A DNA stretch of 64,000 nucleotides from assembly GCF_000427885.1 (NCBI RefSeq), contig NZ_ATYW01000009.1, forward strand, positions 1 through 64,000. The letters are read 5' to 3'. The stretch comes from Glycomyces tenuis DSM 44171. Its GTDB lineage: Bacteria > Actinomycetota > Actinomycetes > Mycobacteriales > Micromonosporaceae. The position numbers and the translations under genes were made by a program. The notes beneath the pieces were generated by a model. It saw nothing but the letters and a program-made list of their open reading frames with translations, searched no databases and was not told the DNA's origin. Below, in pieces: positions 20,406-29,347 of the stretch; the first letter of the stretch is position 1, and each line of letters starts with the position of its first letter.

Positions 20406-20415
20406 GGGCGGAATC

Positions 20416-21348
20416 CTAGGCCGCTCCGGGAAGCTGGCCTTCATTGCCCTCCCCGGTGCCCAGGTGGTACACGCTGCCGTCGGTGATGAGCTCGACCAAG
20501 GCGATGACGGCGGCGATCTGCCCCTGGGCGGTGTTGACGTTGTCGACCGTGGAGACGGGGACCTCGACGTCCTCGCCGCGCAGCGCCAGGACCGGGTTGC
20601 CTTCGCCGGCGGAGACCGAGGCGGCGTAGACGGTCGGGTCGTCGACGGCGAAGGCGGTGGCGACGCTGACGACCCCGGTGTTGCGCTCGTCGGCGTCGGA
20701 GTCGGTGGCGACCGCGCCGCCCACGAGGATGACCCCGGTGGCGTCGCCGGTCGGCTCGGATTCGACGGTGAGCGTCCCGAGCTCGGTGAGGCCGGTGGTG
20801 ACGGTGGTGATGTCGGCGGGGGTGATCTCGACGGGCGCGCCCTCGAAGCTGCCGGTGGTGACGGCGGCGAGGACGGCGCTCATGGCGGCGACGCCGTCGT
20901 AGGTCACGGGCGCCTCGATGGTGTCGGGGGTGACGCCGTCGACGAGGCCGGCGAGCTGGTCGTTGTTGGCCGGGTCGAGGAAGTCGTCGAGCAGGGAGAT
21001 GCGTCCGGCGCTGGCGGCGCCGGAGTAGCCGAGCATCTCCTCGACCTCGTCGACGACCTCGGTCTCGGCGCCGGGCATGGCCACGAGGAGGATGTTGTGG
21101 CCGGCGAGCCTGCCGTCGAGGTAGGAGGGGGCGATCTCGGAGGCGAAGGACTGGTCGTCCTCGAGTTCCTCCTCCAGCGCGGCGATCTCGTCGCGCATCG
21201 CGTTGTTGCTGTCCCGCAGGCTCTGGCTGGTGGCCTCGAGCGCCTCCATGGCCGGCCCGTTGAGGGCGGCGGTGCCGAGGATGAGGCCGATGGTGAGGGC
21301 CAGGAAGACCGCGGTGAGCGAGACGAGGTGGTAGCGGAAGTTGATCAC
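20416..21348 (-). CDS. steB: SteB/MctB-type envelope channel protein (copper transporter family)
   Basis: A 310-residue protein starting with MINFRYHLVSLTAVFLALTIGLILGTAAL, a single membrane anchor followed by a coiled coil (about 35-70) and a periplasmic beta-rich domain. This is the signature of the Rv1698/MctB family, annotated as a copper-efflux outer-membrane channel in mycobacteria and as SteB, the partner of SteA in septal wall assembly, in Corynebacterium. The GTG start overlaps the steA stop (GTGA), so both are made together. In an actinomycete without a mycolate outer membrane the wall-assembly role is the more plausible (inference). Confidence 0.88.
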   Translation of the reverse strand: MINFRYHLVSLTAVFLALTIGLILGTAALNGPAMEALEATSQSLRDSNNAMRDEIAALEEELEDDQSFASEIAPSYLDGRLAGHNILLVAMPGAETEVVDEVEEMLGYSGAASAGRISLLDDFLDPANNDQLAGLVDGVTPDTIEAPVTYDGVAAMSAVLAAVTTGSFEGAPVEITPADITTVTTGLTELGTLTVESEPTGDATGVILVGGAVATDSDADERNTGVVSVATAFAVDDPTVYAASVSAGEGNPVLALRGEDVEVPVSTVDNVNTAQGQIAAVIALVELITDGSVYHLGTGEGNEGQLPGAA

Positions 21349-22541
21349 GAGAAGAGCCTTTGGATCTGGAAGAGCAGGCCGTCCCACCAGTCGGCGATGA
21401 CGTCGATGAAGGAGCGCCCGACGGTGGAGATGGCGACGGCGGTCGCCATGGCCGCGAGAGCGGAGACGATGAGCAGCAGCAGCGCGGAGATCGACATGTC
21501 CTGGCGGTAGAGCCGCGAGACGCCCTTGGCGTCGACGAGCTTGCCGCCGACGCGCAGCCGCGTGAGGAACGTGGAGGCCATGCCGCCGCGGCCCTTGTCG
21601 AGGAACTCGACCATGGTGACGTGGGTGCCCACGGCGCAGATCAGCGAGGCGCCCTTCTCGTCGGCCATGAGCATGGCGATGTCCTCGGAGGTGGCGGCGG
21701 CCGGGAACGGGATGGCCGGGACGCCGAGCTTGTCCATGCGCTCCATGCCCGGCGCGCGCCCGTCGGCGTAGGCGTGGACGACGATCTCGGCGCCGCACCG
21801 CAGGGCGTCGTCGGAGACCGAGTCCATGTCGCCGACGATCATGTCGGGCGTGTAGCCGGCCTCCAGGAGCGCATCGGCGCCGCCGTCGACGCCGACCAGG
21901 ACCGGCTTGAACTCGCGGATGTAGGGCCGGAGGACGTCGATGTCCTCCTTGTAGTTGTATCCGCGGATGACGATGAGCGCGTGGCGGCCGTTGAAGTCGG
22001 TCTTGACGTCGGGCACGCCGACGCCGTCGAGCAGGAGGTCGCGTTCGCGCTTGAGGTACTCCATGGTGTTGGCGGCGAACGCCTCCAACTGGACGGACAG
22101 GCCCTCGCGGGCGGCCTCCATGTCGGCGGCGACGCTCTTCTCGGTCTGGAGTTTGCCCGCACCGATCTCGTTGCCGCCGAGGAGGATTCGTTCACCCTCC
22201 ACGGTGACGGTCTTGCCTTCGCGGACCTTGTCGAAGATCTCGTCGCCGACGTCGTCGATGAGGACGACCCCGCCCTTGATGAGGACCTCCGGGCCGAGGT
22301 TCGGGTAGCGCCCGGAGACGGACTTGGCGGCGTTGACGACGGCGGCCACGCCGGTGGCGACGAGGGCGTCGGCGGCGACGCGGTCGAGATCGACGTGGTC
22401 GATCACCGCGATGTCGCCGGGTTCGAGGCGGCCGCACAACCGCTTCGTCCGGCGGTCGAGTCGGGCAGTGCCGACCAGCCGGTCGTCCCCGGAGGGCGAC
22501 TCCGGGTTCCGGCCGGGCAAACGCAAGCTAGGTACACGCAT
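21345..22541 (-). CDS. steA: SteA, cytokinetic-ring / cell-wall associated protein
   Basis: A 398-residue protein with a thiamin-pyrophosphokinase-like domain. Distinct features are LCGRLEPGDIAVIDHVDLDRVAADALV near the N terminus, VGDMDSVSDDALRCGAE and SEDIAMLMADEKGASLI in the middle, and one C-terminal membrane helix (SALLLLIVSALAAMATAVAIS, about 350-370). SteA in Corynebacterium localises with the FtsZ ring and, with SteB, recruits a peptidoglycan hydrolase system. The kinase-like fold probably binds a nucleotide, but the catalytic role is not known. It heads the coupled envelope operon that continues to 14485. Upstream lie two copies of the dispersed repeat and no obvious promoter. Confidence 0.9.
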   Translation of the reverse strand: MRVPSLRLPGRNPESPSGDDRLVGTARLDRRTKRLCGRLEPGDIAVIDHVDLDRVAADALVATGVAAVVNAAKSVSGRYPNLGPEVLIKGGVVLIDDVGDEIFDKVREGKTVTVEGERILLGGNEIGAGKLQTEKSVAADMEAAREGLSVQLEAFAANTMEYLKRERDLLLDGVGVPDVKTDFNGRHALIVIRGYNYKEDIDVLRPYIREFKPVLVGVDGGADALLEAGYTPDMIVGDMDSVSDDALRCGAEIVVHAYADGRAPGMERMDKLGVPAIPFPAAATSEDIAMLMADEKGASLICAVGTHVTMVEFLDKGRGGMASTFLTRLRVGGKLVDAKGVSRLYRQDMSISALLLLIVSALAAMATAVAISTVGRSFIDVIADWWDGLLFQIQRLFS

Positions 22542-22594
22542 CGTGCATCATCATGCCACTCGTACTCCACAACAGGGCAGCGGCGCGCCCTCTC

Positions 22595-22645
22595 GGCGGG
22601 CCCGCGAGCCGTGTTTTCTCCCTCGCGGCGAGCCCGCGAGCCGTG
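22595..22645 (+). repeat. Two tandem units of the dispersed repeat between recN and steA
   Basis: GGCGGGCCCGCGAGCCGTG (22595-22613) and GGCGAGCCCGCGAGCCGTG (22627-22645) are 32 nt apart. They vary from the consensus only in the GACGCTT part. They occupy the 130-nt gap between the recN stop and the steA start. Confidence 0.65.
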
Positions 22646-22671
22646 CGTGCGCCCGGCTGCGGCTCGGGAGG

Positions 22672-24408
22672 TCAGGCCTTCATTTTGGCAGCTTCCGCCA
22701 GCAGTTCCTCGGCGTGGGCCACACCCAGGTGGGAATCGGGCATTCCGGCGAGCATGCGAGCAAGCTCACGCGCCCGCGCGGCGTCGTCGACGACGCGGAC
22801 GCCGGAGACGGTGACCGCCCCGGAGGTGTCCTTGCTGACGACGAGGTGCCGGTCGGCGAAGGCCGCCACCTGCGGCAAGTGGGTGACGACGAGGACCTGG
22901 TAGCGGCGGGCGAGCTTGGCCAGGCAGCGGCCGATCTCGACGGCGGCCCGGCCGCCGACTCCGGCGTCGACCTCGTCGAAGACCAGCACCGGCGGGCCAC
23001 CGATCCCCGCGAAGACCACTTCGATGGCGAGCATGACGCGGGACAGCTCGCCTCCCGAGGCGCCCTTGTGGAGCGCGGCGGGGACGGCCCCGGGGTGCGG
23101 CTGGAGCAGCAGTTCGACGTCGTCGGCGCCGTCCTCGGTGGCGCCGGAGATCGCGGTGTCGACGACGAGGTCGACGCCGCCGCGCCCGGCGGGGCGCGGC
23201 TCGACGGCGGCGGTGACGGCGGCGTGCGGCATGGCCAGGCCGCCCAGCTCCGCCGAGACGGCCTCGGAGAAGCGCTCGGCGGCGGCCAGGCGCGAGGCGC
23301 GCAGCTGCGCGGCGGCCTCGCCGGCGCGGGCCGAGAGCTCGGCGCAGCGGGCCTCGAGCTCGGCGACGCGCTCGTCGGAGACGTCGAGCTCGCCGAGGCG
23401 CTTAGTGGCGTGCTCGGCCCAGGCCAGCACGCCGGGCAGGTCTTCGGCGTACTTGCGGTACAGGGATTTCAGGGCCGCCTGGCGCTGGTAGATCTCCTCC
23501 AGGCGGCTCGGGTCGGCGTCGAGCTCGTCGAGGTAGCGCGAGAGGTCGACGGCGGCCTCGGACAGCAGCGCGCCGGCCTCGGCGAGGCGCTCGGCGAACT
23601 CGGCGAGCTTGGGGTCGTCGGCGGCGTCGTGCTCGAGGGCGCGGGCGGCGCCGCCGACGGCGTCGGCCGCTCCCCCGTCGCCGGTGGCCGGGTCGCCGGT
23701 CAGCGCGCCGTGGGCGGTGGCGGCGGCCAGGCGGAGCGTCTCGGCGTTCTGGAGGCGGCGGGCCTCCTCGGCGAGCTCGGCGTCCTCGTCCTCCTGCGGG
23801 TCGACGGCGGTGATCTCCTGGAGGCCGAGGCGGAGCATGTCGGCCTCGCGGGCCATGTCCCTGGCGCTGGTGCGCAGGCGGGACAGCTCGGCGGTGCTCT
23901 CGTTCAGTTCGATGTAGATCGCGCGGTAGGCGTCGATGAGCTTGCCGTGGTCGGCGCCGGCGAAGCGGTCGAGGGCAGCGCGCTGCTCGGCGGGCTGGAG
24001 CAGCCGCATCTGGTCGGACTGGCCGTGGACCGAGATGGCGAGCTCGCCGAGTTCGGACAGGACGCCGACGGGGGCGGCCCGGCCGCCGACCCAGGCGCGC
24101 GAGCGCCCTTCGGCCGAGACCGAGCGCGACAGCAGCAGTTCGCCGTCTTCGAGCTCGGCGCCGGCCTCGATCGCGCGTTCGCGCAGTTCGAGGGAGTCCT
24201 CCCCGACCACGAAGCGGCCTTCCACGACGGCTTTCTCGGCGCCGATGGGGGCACGGGAGGCCCGCCCCCCGAAGAGCAGGCCCAGACCGGCGACGACCAT
24301 GGTCTTCCCAGCGCCGGTCTCGCCGGTGATACAGGTGAGGCCGGGGGCAAGCGGAAGCGTGGCGTCGGCGATCACGCCCAAGTTCTGGATGCGAAGCTCG
24401 TCCAACAC
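22672..24408 (-). CDS. recN: DNA repair protein RecN (SMC-like)
   Basis: A 578-residue SMC-like ATPase that tethers DNA ends during double-strand-break repair. Walker A is GETGAGKTMV near residue 30, the signature is GASGGELSRVMLA near 460, Walker B is LVFDEVDAGVGG, and a long Ala/Glu/Leu coiled-coil lies between them. The length is typical. It is followed downstream on the same strand by steA after 130 nt and preceded by nadK with an 84-nt gap; the tlyA-nadK-recN order is conserved in the phylum. An independent SOS-type promoter is possible, but no clear LexA box is visible. Confidence 0.96.
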   Translation of the reverse strand: MLDELRIQNLGVIADATLPLAPGLTCITGETGAGKTMVVAGLGLLFGGRASRAPIGAEKAVVEGRFVVGEDSLELRERAIEAGAELEDGELLLSRSVSAEGRSRAWVGGRAAPVGVLSELGELAISVHGQSDQMRLLQPAEQRAALDRFAGADHGKLIDAYRAIYIELNESTAELSRLRTSARDMAREADMLRLGLQEITAVDPQEDEDAELAEEARRLQNAETLRLAAATAHGALTGDPATGDGGAADAVGGAARALEHDAADDPKLAEFAERLAEAGALLSEAAVDLSRYLDELDADPSRLEEIYQRQAALKSLYRKYAEDLPGVLAWAEHATKRLGELDVSDERVAELEARCAELSARAGEAAAQLRASRLAAAERFSEAVSAELGGLAMPHAAVTAAVEPRPAGRGGVDLVVDTAISGATEDGADDVELLLQPHPGAVPAALHKGASGGELSRVMLAIEVVFAGIGGPPVLVFDEVDAGVGGRAAVEIGRCLAKLARRYQVLVVTHLPQVAAFADRHLVVSKDTSGAVTVSGVRVVDDAARARELARMLAGMPDSHLGVAHAEELLAEAAKMKA

Positions 24409-24492
24409 ATCCCCGAGCCTATCCGGTCGCTCCGACAGGCGCCGCCCGACGCACCCGCCGATCTTGGTACACCGGTTCGATATGCGGCGGCG

Positions 24493-25391
24493 CTACATGC
24501 GACCGTGGCGCCAACCGTCCACAGGCAGGGAGAGTTTCGAGACCAAACGGGACGGGAAGGACCGCTCGGACATGCGCACCAGCTTCACCGGGCGCGGCGA
24601 GCGGCGGATCGTCACGGTCGAGCCGGCCGTCAGCTGGGCGATCTGCTTGCCGTCGGCGATGAGCGCCCCGGCCGTCCCGATCGACTCGACGCCGATGCGG
24701 ATCTCCGAGGAGGAGTGGATCACCATCGGCTTGGCGAACAGGGCGTGCGCGTTCATCGGCACCACCACCAGGGCGTCCACATCGGGCCACACGACCGGTC
24801 CGCCCGCGGACATGGCGTGCGCGGTGGAGCCGGTGGGGGTGGCGCAGAGGACGCCGTCGCAGCCGTAGCGGGAGATGCGGGAGCCGTCGATCTCGATGAT
24901 CACTTCGAGCATCCGCGCGGGCTCGGCCTTCTCCACGGCGATGTCGTTGAACGCCCACGAGGCCGTCCGCTCGCCGTCGGCGCCGGTCGCCTCCACGGCG
25001 AGGGTCGTGCGCTCCTCGACGGTGTAATCGCCTTCCAGCAGGCGCGAGACGACCGTCTCCAGCTCCCCCGTCTCGGCCTCGGCCAGGAAGCCGACCTTTC
25101 CGAAGTTCACGCCCAGCAGCGGGACGTCGGACTCTGCGGCCATCTTCGCCGAGCGCAGGACCGTGCCGTCGCCGCCGAGGGCGAGCACGATGTCGGCGGC
25201 CGCGCTGGAGCCCTCGTCGGCCACCAGCAGCGCGTCGGGGCGGCACAGCGATTGGACCTCGCCGGAGAGGATGCGCGCGGCCACGCCCGCTTCGCGGAGG
25301 GCGGCGGCGATCTTCTCGGCCAGCTCGGCCACGTCCTGGCGGAGCGGGTGGGTCACCACCAGGACTCGGCTCGGTTTCTGCTGCACAGCGC

Positions 25392-25395
<4 letters not shown>
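24493..25395 (-). CDS. nadK: NAD kinase
   Basis: A 300-residue ATP/polyphosphate-NAD kinase, the only route to NADP. Diagnostic motifs are LALGGDGTVLRSAK (catalytic GGDG) near residue 75, FNDIAVEKAEPAR, and the Gly-rich CATPTGSTAHAMSAGGP. I place the start at TTG 25395, which overlaps the tlyA stop as TTGA, with GGAAGG 6-10 nt upstream. The open frame extends further upstream only through tlyA sequence. Coupling to tlyA and order with recN are conserved in Actinomycetota. Confidence 0.95.
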
Positions 25396-26189
<794 letters not shown>

Positions 26190-26252
26190 GAAGTGGTGGC
26201 AGTCTTTCCAGGCTATGGCGTCGGGCGATGCGAATCAGTCGGCTCTCGTTGC

Positions 26253-26311
26253 GGCCTCTGCGAAGCCGTCAATTGGCACCCACGGCGATGCTTGCGGAGC
26301 CGTCAATTGGC
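26253..26311 (+). repeat. Dispersed repeat, two units, spanning the end of a small gene
   Basis: The second unit (26284-26311) is GGCGATGCTTGCGGAGCC then GTCAATTGGC. The first is a partial unit sharing GCCGTCAATTGGC (26265-26277), 34 nt upstream. A more degenerate trace lies at 26223-26245. The second unit supplies the stop codon (TGA at 26305-26303) and the last two codons of the small gene on the minus strand. Confidence 0.7.
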
Positions 26312-26512
26312 ATCGTCGACATTGCTGAGGACCTCCGAGAGGCGCTGCTGGACGCCTTCGAAGACGGCGACGTGGTCGGTCACGGCCAGCTCGGGCAGCG
26401 ATTCGAGCTGCCCGAGGGCCGTTTCGACCTCGGCTTCGATGTCGGCGTCGACGCCGCCCGTGTCGGCGCTCAGCCGCCCGGCCAGGTTCGCCGGCGTTGG
26501 CGCGTCGCTCAT
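26303..26512 (-). CDS. Small conserved actinobacterial acidic helical protein
   Basis: A 69-residue acidic protein (many Asp/Glu, one His, no Cys), predicted to be mostly helical: ADIEAEVETALGQLESLPELAVTDHVAVFEGVQQRLSEVLSNV. Proteins of this size and pattern (L-x2-LP-L-x-DHV-x2-FE-x2-H/Q-x2-L) occur beside tlyA in many Actinomycetota; their function is unknown. The ATG start overlaps the stop of the upstream coiled-coil gene (ATGA), so the pair is co-translated. The final residues and stop are supplied by a dispersed repeat unit, so the native C terminus may have been replaced. Confidence 0.75.
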   Translation of the reverse strand: MSDAPTPANLAGRLSADTGGVDADIEAEVETALGQLESLPELAVTDHVAVFEGVQQRLSEVLSNVDDAN

Positions 26513-26925
26513 GCCGGCTCGTCGGCCTGCGGCTCAGCGGGGCTCTCTGCGCGCTGGGCGGTGAGGGTGGCGGGCGTCCGAGCGGCGCGGGCCTCGGCTT
26601 CGGCCAGGCGCGTGCGAAGCTCCCGGATCTCCTCCTCGTAGTGCTCGAGGCGGAGGTTGATGTCGTCGAGATCGGTCTGCGTGGCGACGCCGAGCCGGGT
26701 CAGTCCGGCGTCGACCTCGGCGCGGATGAGGCGCCCGATGTCGGTGACGGTGCGCGAGCCCTGGCTGCGGACCTGCTCGGCACCCGAGCGGACGTCGGTG
26801 CGGAGTCGTTCAGCGCCGCTCTTGAGGTCCTCACGGACCTTTCCGGCCATGTCGCGGGCGCGCTGGCCGGACTCGCCGGCCATGCTGAAGACGGTGTCGA
26901 AGTAGGCGCGGGCGGTGTCTGCCAT
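26509..26925 (-). CDS. Coiled-coil protein, phasin-like
   Basis: A 138-residue protein with long amphipathic helices, resembling phasins and other granule-associated proteins: ARAYFDTVFSMAGESGQRARDMAGKVREDLKSGAERLR, then a Glu/Arg coiled coil (about 85-120) and an acidic Ala/Pro tail. I place the start at ATG 26925, just after GGGAGGAG. No catalytic motif is present. It overlaps the 69-residue gene by 4 nt. It may bind lipid or polymer surfaces or act as a scaffold, but no substrate can be deduced. Confidence 0.75.
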   Translation of the reverse strand: MADTARAYFDTVFSMAGESGQRARDMAGKVREDLKSGAERLRTDVRSGAEQVRSQGSRTVTDIGRLIRAEVDAGLTRLGVATQTDLDDINLRLEHYEEEIRELRTRLAEAEARAARTPATLTAQRAESPAEPQADEPA

Positions 26926-27358
26926 GGCGCTCTCCTCCCTGTTCGACTGGATACTCGACTCGCAGGTGTCGCCGCCGGGCCTGGCCCGGCTACACCAACG
27001 GTACTGCCACGGTGTCCGGAGCGGATCGCCACCGACACGCGGGAGTCCGCGGGTGGCGGCGAGCCGCGAGTCCACAGATCGCGGCGCTGGCCGCTCTCCG
27101 TGTCCACCGATCACCAGCATCATAATGATGCGAATTTCAGTCTACACGATGTCATCACGATGTCAATTCACAGAGCATCGGCATCACCGCTCTGCCGATC
27201 CACGGCTCGGAAGCGTCGCCGCAGCGCCCATTCACGGCTCGCAGGCGTCGCCGTCCTGCACACTTACGGCTCGCAAGCGTCGCCGTGGTTGTACCGACCG
27301 GTAACCTTCTGGTGGGGCGCACCGCCGCGTCTCCGCTCGAATCGAACAGGAGGGCACC
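26926..27358. other. 433-nt intergenic region with repeats and operator-like sites
   Basis: This region holds the divergent promoters of the phasin-like gene (left) and the first SCP2-like gene (right). An AT-rich patch has the palindrome CATCATAATGATG (27118-27130) and an exact direct repeat CACGATGTCA at 27145 and 27156, 11 nt apart. Three units of the dispersed repeat follow (27202-27284). No open frame with a convincing start was found. Confidence 0.5.
27202..27284 (-). repeat. Three tandem units of the dispersed repeat
   Basis: The units read ACGGCTCGGAAGCGTCGCC (27202-27220), ACGGCTCGCAGGCGTCGCC (27234-27252) and ACGGCTCGCAAGCGTCGCC (27266-27284) on the plus strand. They are exactly 32 nt apart. 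Read on the minus strand they give the consensus GGCGACGCTTGCGAGCCGT. They end 75 nt upstream of the first SCP2-like start codon. Confidence 0.85.
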
Positions 27359-27697
27359 ATGGCCACCGTCGACGAATGCCGGACCGCCTTGGAGCAGTTC
27401 GCCGCCAATCTCGCCGCGAATCCGAAATCCGTCCGCAAGCTCACCGGGTTCCAGCGCACGCTGGCCTGCGACATCACCGACTTGAGCACCTCGTTCCACG
27501 GGAGGTTCGACGGCGGCAAACTCGTCGACATCACCGACGGGGACGAGCCGGACGCGCAGATCCGCATGATCGTCTCCTCCGACGACCTGGTGAAGCTGGT
27601 GGCCGGCGAGCTGGACTTCATGAAGGCCTTCAGCGCGGGGCGCGTGAAGATCAAGGCGAACATGATGGACCTGATGAAGCTTCGCGGGGTCCTGTAG
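27359..27697 (+). CDS. SCP2-like sterol/lipid-binding protein, copy 1
   Basis: A 112-residue single-domain protein of the SCP2 superfamily. The domain runs from about residue 25 to the end: DITDLSTSFHGRFDGGKLVDITDGDEPDAQIR, then SSDDLVKLVAGELDFMKAFSAGRVKIKANMMDLMKL. The fold forms a hydrophobic tunnel for fatty acids or sterols. The ATG follows AGGAGGG. The gene at 27894 is a paralogue with the same N terminus (MATVDECR) and the same central VSFH/DITDL pattern, so a tandem duplication has occurred. The substrate is unknown; related mycobacterial and Streptomyces proteins remain uncharacterised. Confidence 0.85.
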   Translation: MATVDECRTALEQFAANLAANPKSVRKLTGFQRTLACDITDLSTSFHGRFDGGKLVDITDGDEPDAQIRMIVSSDDLVKLVAGELDFMKAFSAGRVKIKANMMDLMKLRGVL

Positions 27698-27893
27698 CGG
27701 ACGCCGCTCACCGGGCCGGCGGCCGCACGGCCCGCCGGCGCGGTCGACGATGTCCGATATGCCTGGTCACCGACGTCACCCTCCGTCACCGTGTTGTGGA
27801 CTCCCGGTCGGACGCAAAGGCTTCGGCGGCACGTTGTAATCTTCTGCCGAGCCGAGCTCTTCGTGCTGAAACTGATCTGATCGGGAGGACCGT

Positions 27894-28241
27894 ATGGCCA
27901 CTGTAGACGAATGCCGCAACGTACTGGAGAAGCTGGCGGGCAAGGTCGCCAAGAAGTCTGGCGACTTCGACGGACTTGACGGGTTCGAACGCACGCTGGC
28001 CTGCGACATCACCGACCTCAACGTGTCCTTCAACGCCAAGATCTCCGAAGGCAAGCTGACCGACCTCATGGACGGCGACAACGCCGACGCCGAGGTTCGC
28101 CTCTTGGTCGCCTCCGACGACCTGATCGCGCTCTCGAAGAAGGAACTCAAGCCCGCCAAAGCGTTCCTGACCGGCAAGATCAAGGTCAAGGCCAGCGTCA
28201 AGGACCTCGCCAAGCTCCGCAAGGCCCTGAAGGTCGACTGA
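27894..28241 (+). CDS. SCP2-like sterol/lipid-binding protein, copy 2
   Basis: A 115-residue paralogue of the gene 196 nt upstream. It keeps MATVDECR, FERTLACDITDL and the KIKVKASVKDLAKL C terminus, but has more Lys and Asp (notably KKSGDFDGLDG). The two proteins are about 50 percent identical by eye. GGGAGG lies 7 nt before the ATG. A hairpin with T-run follows the stop. The spacer between the copies likely holds a second promoter (GTTGTAATCT near 27834), so the two may be expressed separately. Confidence 0.85.
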   Translation: MATVDECRNVLEKLAGKVAKKSGDFDGLDGFERTLACDITDLNVSFNAKISEGKLTDLMDGDNADAEVRLLVASDDLIALSKKELKPAKAFLTGKIKVKASVKDLAKLRKALKVD

Positions 28242-28282
28242 GGACCGCCCGGCTCCCGGGCGTTCCGAACGAGAGAGCAATG

Positions 28283-28313
28283 AGCCCGGACCGCGGCGGC
28301 GGTCCGGGCTTTT
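28283..28313 (+). terminator. Intrinsic terminator after the SCP2-like pair
   Basis: A perfect 12-bp stem AGCCCGGACCGC / GCGGTCCGGGCT with a GGCG loop, followed by TTT. It is 42 nt past the SCP2-like copy 2 stop codon and 3 nt from the convergent HAD gene stop, so it probably serves both directions. Confidence 0.9.
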
Positions 28314-28315
28314 CG

Positions 28316-29347
28316 CTACCCCAGCAGCTTCTCGGCCGCCGCGCCGACCGGCTTCGGCGGCCGGTTCGGATCACACTGCCGCATATCGCTTGCGGCCCAG
28401 GTCAGTTCACATAGAGCACGCCAGCCGTCCAATTCGGCTCCTTCGCCGCTGAGCCGCACGACTCCGTCGTGGAGGGCGGCGGTCCAGCCGCCGCACTCGA
28501 CGCTGTCCACCTCCTCGTTCCACTGCGGCTCAAGGTGGGTCTCGGTCAGCGCGGCGATGCTCCACCCCAGGTGGGTGGAGCGCTGCTCGGGCGGCAGCCG
28601 CAGTGCGTCCTTGGGGGCGATGACGCCGGTGAACACCAGCAGGGAGTCGATCCCGACGCGGTTGGCCCCCTCGATATCGGAGTCCGGACGGTCGCCGACC
28701 ATGATCGCGCGCCCTTCCGGCTTGCGGGCCAGCGCGGTCCGGTAGATCGGCTGCTGCGGCTTGCCGGCGACGAGGTCCGGGCCGCGGCCCAGCGCGGTCG
28801 CGACGGCCTGCGCCATCGCGCCCATGCCCGGCAGCGGACCGTCGGGAGTCGGCAGGGTGGCGTCGAGATTGGCCACCGCCCAGAACGCGCCCCCGCGGGC
28901 CGCGAGCGTCACGTCCGCGAGGTCGCGCCAGGTGGTCTCGGGGGTGTACCCGAACGCCACGGCCCGGGCCTCGCGCGGCTCGTCGGTGAGGGTGAGGCCG
29001 GCGGCCTCGACCGCGTCGTGCAGCGCCTGCGAGCCGGTCGACAGGACCTTGGCACCAGTGCCGAGGCGCTCGGCGATGCCCGCGGCGACCACCTGCGCCG
29101 ATGTGAGGACCTCGTCGGCCTTGGCGGGGATGTCCATGCCGCGGAGGGCTTCGGCGACGGTCTCGGGGCTGCGAGAGGCGTTGTTGGTGACGAACACCGG
29201 CTCGCAGTCCAGGCCCGGCAGCGCCGCGACGGTGGGGGCGGCCTCGGGGATCGGCTCGTGGAGCAGGTAGACGACGCCGTCGAGGTCGAGCAGCGCCAGG
29301 TCGTATGCGGCGGCGAGCGCCTCAGTCGCGGCGTTCAGTCGCGTCAT
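28316..29347 (-). CDS. HAD-superfamily hydrolase (NagD-like, class IIA)
   Basis: A 343-residue HAD phosphatase. The nucleophile motif is ALLDLDGVVY near residue 18, motif II is FVTNNASRS, and motif IV is VGDRPDSDIEGA. The cap domain and the GKPQQPIY segment place it with NagD/4-nitrophenylphosphatase-like proteins, whose physiological substrates are sugar or nucleotide phosphates. It is about 70 residues longer than NagD. Its C-terminal region (about 265-343, GWTAALHDGVVRLSGEG) may be an extra domain. The ATG at 29347, with AAGGA 6 nt upstream, overlaps the TPR gene by 26 nt. In Actinomycetota this gene neighbours tyrS, recN and tlyA. Confidence 0.88.
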   Translation of the reverse strand: MTRLNAATEALAAAYDLALLDLDGVVYLLHEPIPEAAPTVAALPGLDCEPVFVTNNASRSPETVAEALRGMDIPAKADEVLTSAQVVAAGIAERLGTGAKVLSTGSQALHDAVEAAGLTLTDEPREARAVAFGYTPETTWRDLADVTLAARGGAFWAVANLDATLPTPDGPLPGMGAMAQAVATALGRGPDLVAGKPQQPIYRTALARKPEGRAIMVGDRPDSDIEGANRVGIDSLLVFTGVIAPKDALRLPPEQRSTHLGWSIAALTETHLEPQWNEEVDSVECGGWTAALHDGVVRLSGEGAELDGWRALCELTWAASDMRQCDPNRPPKPVGAAAEKLLG

